This document shows, one piece after another, positions 57,886-64,000 of a stretch of 64,000 bases of DNA (its first letter is position 1; each line of letters opens with the position of its first letter). The stretch comes from Shinisaurus crocodilurus (taxonomy: Eukaryota > Chordata > Lepidosauria > Squamata > Shinisauridae): positions 111,746,789 to 111,810,788 of the forward strand of contig CM037877.1 in assembly GCA_021292165.1 (NCBI GenBank). The letters run 5' to 3'. A model generated the notes under the pieces. The model saw nothing but the letters and a program-made list of their open reading frames with translations. It was not told the DNA's origin and made no database searches. A program made the position numbers and the translations under genes.

Positions 57886-58193
57886 GTTAGAGTATGAGCT
57901 GGAAGTCTCTGACTGAAATCATAACATGAAAGTACTGGGTGACCATAGGAAAGCCTCACTTCTTCTCCCATCTGTAATATGGATGCAATCACATTAGTCT
58001 ATTTTATGGCATTGTTATAAGGGCAGAACCATATTTGTAAAGTGCTTTGAACAGTTCACAAAAGTGCAATATATAAATGCTAATTGCGTGACCTCCATTG
58101 ACCAGGATTCCATGGTGTGTGGGTGGAATATAAAGGCCTTCCCTCTTTTCTCCCTCTCACCCACCACCTGCTAGCATGTGGGCATTTCACAAG

Positions 58194-58429
58194 TATTTAT
58201 TTATTTATTATATTTATACCCCACCTTTTTTCCTGAAAGGAACCCAAGGCGGCTTACATCCTCCTCCTCCTCCTCTCCATTTTATCCTCACAACAACCCT
58301 GTAAGGTAGGTTAGGCTGAGAGTCAGTGAGGCCCAAAGTCACTCAGTGAGTTTCATGGCCGAGCGGGGACTAGAACCTGGATCTCCCGAGTCCCAGTCCA
58401 ACACTCTCACCACTACGCCACACTGGCTC
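58194..58429 (-). mobile_element. tRNA-derived SINE, copy 5
   Basis: Near-complete minus-strand copy ending in tatttatttatttattatat on the left and the head gccacactggctc on the right. An ATC/ATT microsatellite follows it immediately. Confidence 0.82.
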
Positions 58430-58491
58430 ATCATTATTATCATTATTATTATCATTATTATAATGATTATCATTATTATCATCATTATTAT

Positions 58492-58532
<41 letters not shown>
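58430..58532. repeat. Microsatellite (ATT)n/(ATC)n
   Basis: Mixed ATT and ATC trinucleotides adjoining the head of the SINE at 58194-58429. Confidence 0.92.
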
Positions 58533-58799
58533 GCTAAGTAGCAGAAAAGGCCAAATAGCAAAGATTTACAAACCCAAGGTGAGTGCTGGTCATCAGCCAA
58601 AGTCATAATTCATCACATATGTAGCACATCCCAAGGTTGACCCCTGTCACTGAAAACGGAGGTGAAAACAAAAACTATGGTTGACTTTGCCCTGATGCAA
58701 CATGGCATACATTCCGAATCCAAACACTTCCATGCATTGGCAGTGTTTCCTCAACTGAAGAAAACTCAGCCATTTAGAGGAGGGAGAAACAGGGCTGGC

Positions 58800-59152
58800 T
58801 CCAGGTTTTTGAGGGCTGTTGGGCAAGACACCCTCAAAGGGGCCCCTTCCTTGGTGAGTCTACCTTCTCCCCACCATTGTCTCCAGCTGCTCTTGCTCCT
58901 CATCCTCTTCTCACAGTTGCTACCACTTGCTTGCTGGACAGGCAGAGCACTAGTGAGCACTTAGGCAATGGCATTGATGGTTCCTCCTTCCCACTACCAC
59001 CATTGTCTAGACCAGAGTGAGAGGCAGGTGAACAAATAGGTTGTAATGGTAAAAAGGAGGAGCAACCCCAGGGTGCTCTTGTCAGTAGGCCCCTGCTGGG
59101 GTGTGAACCCATGGCAGGTGCCCAGTCATGCCTACCATTGTCACCAGCCCTG
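58800..59152. mobile_element. hAT-like non-autonomous element (353 bp)
   Basis: Ends CAGGGCTGGCTCC and, reversed, CAGGGCTGGTGAC. The flanking octamers gggagaaa and gggagaag agree at seven of eight positions. No coding capacity. Confidence 0.75.
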
Positions 59153-60039
59153 GGGAGAAGTCTGGTTTATAACAAATAAGTACTTTCAAATGTGTGGTTC
59201 CTCCACTCCCAGCCATCCCCCCCACAGTTTTGTCCTTTTTCTCTTCTTGATCTTAACAACAAATCCCACATTTTCTGAGACTCTGACTGTTTGATGATAC
59301 ATATTCATCTTCTGTGTTTAGGACAGCAGCCATAAGGCCTAACGTAAGAAGTGACATTCATTTGAACTTCTTCTCTTAGTGACTCAAGATCACAGGAACA
59401 GGAAACCAAACCATACCCACTTATTCTATCTTATGAAACAGCAAAAGCACGTGTGTGATGTTTATAAAACTTTTGTGCTGGACTTCCAGAAAAGCTCAAG
59501 GTGGTGAGCAAAACACCATAAATACATACCCACAACAACATGGCTAAAAATATAATTTAAGTGAGACCTTAAAAACAAGGCAAAAACAGCCACAGAAATC
59601 TCACCCTTTCCACACTAAACAGTAACCCAATAAAGAGTATATAGTCACATCAAATCCAAAGTACAATCCCCTAAACAAACTGTATTATAGAAAGATTCAG
59701 GCAGCTATAACAGAGTAAATTTGGTCACTGCAATTTAATTATAGTGTAGTGGTTATGACTCCTGTAAACTTATTTAAAGTTTGAGCACAGACTCCAAAAC
59801 TAAATCTGCCTTAAAGTTGCTTGACATTTGTGATATCACTTTCCACAGGTCATTCAGACATACAATAGATGTGCTAACACAGTGGGGTGAATTAGGGCAG
59901 ATCATATTCTTCTAGCAGCAAAGTGTTGTTCGGAATGCTGGGAAAATAAAGAATTGCTCCCTTCCTTCCCTTGAAGAAAGGTATCTGCTCTCCCATTCAA
60001 ATACATTCCTAAAAACGAAATATTTATTCAGCATTCACC
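59153..60039. other. Intergenic sequence, nothing recognised
   Basis: A SINE/LINE-tail-like segment may lie near 59465-59560 (tggacttccagaaaagctca). No coding signal. Confidence 0.4.
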
Positions 60040-60413
60040 CACTAGTGGGAGATATGAGAGTTGTTGAACTGATTGGAAACAATGGTCACAGTGCTATAAA
60101 ATTTAATTTATATGTAAGTAGGAAATTGCCAAGGAAGTCCAACATAGTCACATTTGACTTCAAAAGAGGAAACATCTCAAAAGCATGGGGCCTGGTAGAA
60201 AAAAAGGAAGTTGAAAGGGAAAGTCAAGAGGGTCAAATCTCTCCAGAATGCTTGGGAGTTACTCATAACCACAACAATAGAAGCTCAGATAGAATGTACA
60301 CTGCTGGTTAGGAAAGGTACCACCAAGTCCAAGAGGTCACCAGCATGGTTAACCAGCAGTGTCAAAGAAGCTATTAGAGAAAAGAAGGTTTCCTTCAGAA
60401 AATGGAAGCGTTG
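60040..60413 (+). pseudogene. Old CR1-group LINE fragment, left part (endonuclease-RT linker)
   Basis: Overlapping damaged frames (IGNNGHSAIKFNLYVSRKL, then SPAWLTSSVKEAIREKK and SFRKWK) resemble the region between endonuclease and RT of CR1-group LINEs; compare YRKWKEGQATGEEYRQVAQN of the intact CR1. It contains frameshifts. The reading frame is cut by the L1-like insertion at 60414 and resumes at 63485. Confidence 0.65.
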
Positions 60414-60568
60414 ACACCTTCAGCAAAAGCTGAGGGCACAACTCTGCATAAAAATTGGCTGGGAGTGATCCCAATCGGCATATATCTTCCTGGATAAGGG
60501 AAGATTCTTTGTGATATGCCTTTCAAACTCTAAAGGTCGCTTCTTCGTGAGTCATCTGATCTGCCGTC

Positions 60569-60733
60569 CAGGACCGGTGCAAGGCAGTTTGGTGCCCTAG
60601 GCAAGATCAGCTATTTAGCGCCCCCCCTTCCCACTTGAGAGCGCTGTATTTTTTTTCAAGGCGTTTCTGGCGCCCCCTTTAGCCCTGCGCCCTAGGCAGC
60701 TACCTAGTTGGCCTAATGGTAGCACCGGCCCTG
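60569..60733. mobile_element. hAT-like MITE (165 bp) with perfect 8-bp TSD
   Basis: Ends CAGGACCGGTGC and, reversed, CAGGGCCGGTGC are flanked by CTGCCGTC on both sides (60561-60568 and 60734-60741). It is inserted in the 5' part of the L1-like retroposon. Confidence 0.88.
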
Positions 60734-61552
60734 CTGCCGTCCCGACAGTTTTTCTCACAGGAGGTGCCCAGAGTGAAGGATTTACATCTTGCTTGAATGC
60801 CATGTTGGAGATCTGAATGGTCTTTAAGGTCTGCCTACCCCCATTTCTTTAATATTTACTTAACTGTTTAGGAACGAAGAGAGGTTTTCTTGATAACAAA
60901 GCTGACTCTTCTTACTGGGAGTAAAGATTTTTTCTGTGACTACAAGAGATTTTGGAAAGTCTTCTAAAACTAAGAATTAAGGTTAAAAGCTTCACAGAGT
61001 GAAGAAGTCTGAAAACGGGAAAGAAAGAGGCTTTTTAATCCTATTATTCTTATTTCTGCTGAAAGTATAGACAGGTGAAGCTGCCAGACAGTTATGCAAT
61101 GTGAGACCACTTTCTGTTAAGGCTAGCAGGGAGGACAGAAAGATAAAGCTGAGCTGAGTAAAAATGGCCACATTGGATTTGGTTTATAATTTACTTAATC
61201 AAAAGGAGGAGAAAATGGTAGTCAGGATTGATGCCTTAGAGAAAAGAATGGTTGAGAGGTTGGTCGATACCAAGATGGAAATATTACAATAATTTAAAAA
61301 TATAAAGCAAACACTTGGAAAAGTGAAAAAGAACAAAGATAAGACTGAAACCTCACAGAACAAAATACAAGCATGAAATAGAGAGTTTGAAGGAGAACAA
61401 GTTCTGGTTCTATTGGTTTTGAGACAAGAAGAAAAATGCTGGAGGGAAGAAGAAAAGTGCTTGAGATCTGGAATTATTTCAGAGCCTGATGAAATTAGGG
61501 CTCTACTGGTTCCTTTTGTTGGAAGGGAAACAATAGATCAAGTAGGGATTAC

Positions 61553-62337
61553 CAATAGGGATAAATGCCAAGTGCTGCACCTAGGGAAAGGAAACCAAAT
61601 GCAGAGTTACAGAATGGGGGACACTTGGCTCAACAATACTACAAGTGAGAAGGATCTTGGAATTGTTGTAGATCACAAACTGAATATGAGCCAGCAATGT
61701 GATGTGGCCTCATCTTGAGTACTGCGTCCAGTTCTGGGCACCACACTTTAAGAAGGATGTAGACAAACTGGAGAGGGTTCAGAGGAGGGCAACAAAGATG
61801 ATAAAGGGACTGGAAACAAGGCCCTATAAGGAGAGACTGAAAGAACTGGGCATGTTTAGCCTTCAAAAGAGGAGACTGAGGGGAGATATGATCGCACTCT
61901 TCCAGTACTTGAAGGGTGGTCACCAGTGCTTTTTTTCTGGAGAAAAAGGTACCGGAACTCTTGGATTACATTTCCTCGGGAGTAGATGGTGATTAAATTG
62001 TAATGCAATTAATAGAAGAAAAGGTGCTGGAACTCAGTTCCGGTGAGTTCCACCAGAAAAAAAGCCCTGGTGGTCACACAGAGGAGGGTCAGGATCTCTT
62101 CTCGATCATCCCAGTTTGCAGGACACGGAATAATGGGCTCAAGTTACAGGAACCCAGAAAAAAATCCTGACTGTTAGAGCAATAAGACAATGGAACCTAC
62201 TACCTAAGGAGGTGGTGGGCTCTCCCACTCTGGAGGCATTCAAGGTGCAGCTGGACAGCCATCTGCCAGGGATGCTTTGACCTGGATGGACTCAATGGCC
62301 TTGTAGGCCCCTTCCAACTCTACTTTTCTATGATTCT
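61553..62337 (+). pseudogene. Truncated CR1 copy (ORF2 C-terminal part plus 3' UTR), interrupted by a MITE
   Basis: It begins aatagggataaatgccaagt, corresponding to about 56812 in the intact CR1, and ends tctatgattcta. Compared with the intact element it is truncated at the 5' side and lacks about 100 bp at 61709 (the sequence jumps from the QQCDVA segment to the HLEYCVQFW segment). It carries a hAT-like insertion at 61924-62069, and a short deletion near 62158 removes the start of the FHLNIRKN segment. Outside those changes it is very close to the intact CR1, so it is a relatively young dead copy of the same family. Confidence 0.92.
61924..62069. mobile_element. hAT-like MITE (146 bp) inside the truncated CR1
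   Basis: Inverted ends CAGTGCTTTTTTTCTGG and, reversed, CAGGGCTTTTTTTCTGG are flanked by a perfect 8-bp target duplication GTGGTCAC (61916-61923 and 62070-62077). Eight-bp duplications with CAG...CTG ends are typical of hAT elements. There is no coding capacity. Confidence 0.88.
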
Positions 62338-63484
62338 AAGTTCCCCGACAATATTTATTTACTGAAAAGGATATGGCTGTTTGGAAGGAGATGTCAATTG
62401 CTATGCGTAATAGGAGAGATTGTGTCCTCTCTATTCTAAAGCTGAAGTTGGAAAAGATTGTCTTCGATAGAGGAAGAGGATTTTGGCAAGAAAAATGGTT
62501 GGTGAGTCCGGCAAAGATGGTGTATGATTAACTGAAGAAAAGATAACATCTATCCTTATTGCTGAGTGGAGTCCTCTAATTGACTTTCTTAAAAAGAAGC
62601 AGAAGAAGAAGAGGATCTGTTTATCTGTGGATGGGGGGAATAAGAGGGAACAATTCTTGGAGATGTCTTTTTTCTTTTCTTGGGACTACAAAATAAGAAT
62701 ATGTGAATTAATGTATGTTAAAATGGGCCTAAAATCTGGGTTATAAGGTATTAATGGATTACTGGAAAATATGTGCTTAAAAGGTTAAAGAAAATTTCTT
62801 TTATAAGGGGAGGTAATGTGGGTTTATGTTATTGGGAATTGGCTAAAATCTATAAAGGCATTTGGGTGGTTGGATATATGAATAACAAAAGGGAATGTGT
62901 ATACTGAAAGGTGGGAATTGTATTCTTAAGGGGTATGGATTTCTTTTTATTTGTGGATTTGGAGGGAGGACTACCTTGAAATGTGTGATCTTTATTTTTA
63001 AGTGAAAGGAATTGAACTGAATTTATTTTAAAAAGGTGAGGGATCTAGCAGAAAGAATTAAAAGAGAATTCTAGTAGTGGGAAGGATTTTTGAATTTCTA
63101 TTCAGTTTGGCAATGTGATTAGTTTATCCTTATATGGTTAGTACTGTTTATAAGAAGTGGGATGGGGAAGATATTTGCAGTAGTATTGATTAACCTATGA
63201 TATTAGATTGTTAAATGGAAACCTCTAATAGATTATGTGTAGAGAAAAATGTTTTGTTTATCTGTGGGCTAAATGAATAAGATTTTTTTGACAATAGGAA
63301 AAAAGAGAACTTCTCTGTATTTTTGGAGTAAGAGAAAGCATTGTTACTTATATTTGTTTTAGAGAAAATTGGAAGTCCTATTTAGTTTTAGTTTGTGTTG
63401 ATTGTTGTATGTGGTGTGTGTGCGTGTGCGCGTGTGGTGTTTGTTGCTGAAATAAATAAATAAATAAATAATTTCTAAAAAAGA

Positions 63485-63612
63485 AGAAAATGGAAGCATT
63501 GCCCAAACAAAGAGAACAAAAATGAACACAAATATGTGCAAAAGAAATGCAAGCAGACAATAAGGGATACAAAAAAGGATTTTGAGGAGCATATTGCTAA
63601 TGAAGCTGCTGC
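63485..63612 (+). pseudogene. Old CR1-group LINE fragment, right part
   Basis: Directly after the second copy of the 17-bp duplication the frame KWKHCPNKENKNEH continues and reads on to CKQTIRDTKKDFEEHIANE. This is the expected continuation of the fragment ending at 60413, and it shows that the 3.1-kb insert split one LINE. Confidence 0.6.
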
Positions 63613-64000
63613 AGCTTGTGCGAAATGTGGTGGACAGACTCATTACTGGGACCAGAAGGTCTGAACACATAACACCAGTTCTGGCCCGCTTGCACTGGCT
63701 GCCTGCCTGCATGCTTCCGAGCCTGATTCAAGGTGCTGGTCTTAACTTTAAAGCCCTACATGGCTTGGGACCACAATACTTGTCGGGACGCCTCTCCTGA
63801 CCACAATCTACCCGGACACCACGCTCAACATCTGGGGCCTTCCTCCGACTGCCACTTCCGAGGGAGGCTTGGACGGCTGCAACAAGGGGGAGGGCCTTTT
63901 CTGTGGTAGCCCCCCAACTCTGGAACAAGCTCCCCCTGAGGCCCGCCTGGTGCCAACTCTGTCATCTTTTTGGCGCCAGGTGAAGACTGCCCTCTATGTC
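63613..64000 (+). pseudogene. L2-like LINE 3' coding remnant (runs off window)
   Basis: A damaged frame shows TRRSEHITPVLARLHWLPA and then FKVL, FKALHGLGPQYLSGRLS, and towards the end the segment around APQLWNKLPLRPAW-type wording. This is the conserved C-terminal region of L2-clade reverse transcriptases. It continues past 64000. Confidence 0.7.

Larger units (their letters stand above)
60414..63484 (+). mobile_element. L1-like retroposon (3.1 kb including nested insertions) with A-rich tail and 17-bp TSD
   Basis: Flanks agaaaatggaagcgttg (60397-60413) and agaaaatggaagcattg (63485-63501) form a 17-bp target duplication with one mismatch. The insert ends in a (AAAT)n/A-rich tail (63453-63484). 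From 61164 a damaged frame starts MATLDLVYNLLNQKEEKM and continues as a charged coiled-coil, resembling an L1 ORF1 start; it has in-frame stops and is then interrupted by the CR1 fragment. A further short frame lies at about 62356-62530 (TEKDMAVWKEMSIAM, ending in a stop). I see no reverse transcriptase in it, so it is a partial or ORF1-only copy. Confidence 0.6.

Overview
The window is vertebrate nuclear DNA, most probably from a squamate reptile (lizard or snake). The evidence is the repeat content: CR1-group and L2-like LINEs with reptile-type 3' ends, a tRNA-derived SINE, a 5S-rRNA-headed SINE, many short hAT-like elements, abundant microsatellites, and one vertebrate gene with introns. 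There is nothing bacterial, no operon and no CRISPR. Species cannot be named from the sequence alone.

Host gene. The only host gene I can support is TRABD2A (TIKI1, a Wnt-inactivating membrane metalloprotease) on the minus strand. Exon 1 (42159-42272) carries the start codon and signal peptide and lies in a CpG island (about 41560-42890). Exon 2 (25566-26126) carries the N-terminal half of the catalytic domain with the GTIH motif. Both splice junctions are phase 0 and fit together exactly. Intron 1 is about 16 kb. Positions 1-25565 are intron 2 as far as I can see; I found no later exon there.

Mobile DNA. From 47674 to 57590 lies what looks like a complete, intact CR1 retrotransposon on the plus strand: about 18.5 tandem 311-bp monomers, a short A-rich/TA-rich leader, ORF1 (342 aa, zinc-knuckle plus SGNH-esterase domain), ORF2 (956 aa, endonuclease plus reverse transcriptase) and a 3' end finishing in ATTCTATG repeats. 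The monomer array directly abuts the CR1 leader and resembles the tandem promoter monomers of rodent L1, so it may be a multi-copy CR1 promoter. This is the most unusual structure in the window.

Two LINE/SINE partnerships are visible. 5S-rRNA-derived SINEs (five copies) end in the same 3' sequence as the intact CR1. tRNA-derived SINEs (five copies) end in the same tail type as the L2-like LINEs.

The right end (60040-63612) is a stack of nested insertions: an old CR1-like LINE split by an L1-like retroposon with a 17-bp target duplication, itself hit by a hAT-type MITE and by a truncated CR1, which in turn carries another hAT-type MITE. Several hAT-like MITEs keep readable 8-bp target duplications. 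Exon 2 of TRABD2A is bracketed by two nearly identical 167-bp direct repeats of unknown origin. The remaining sequence is intronic or intergenic, AT-rich, with no coding signal that I can defend.
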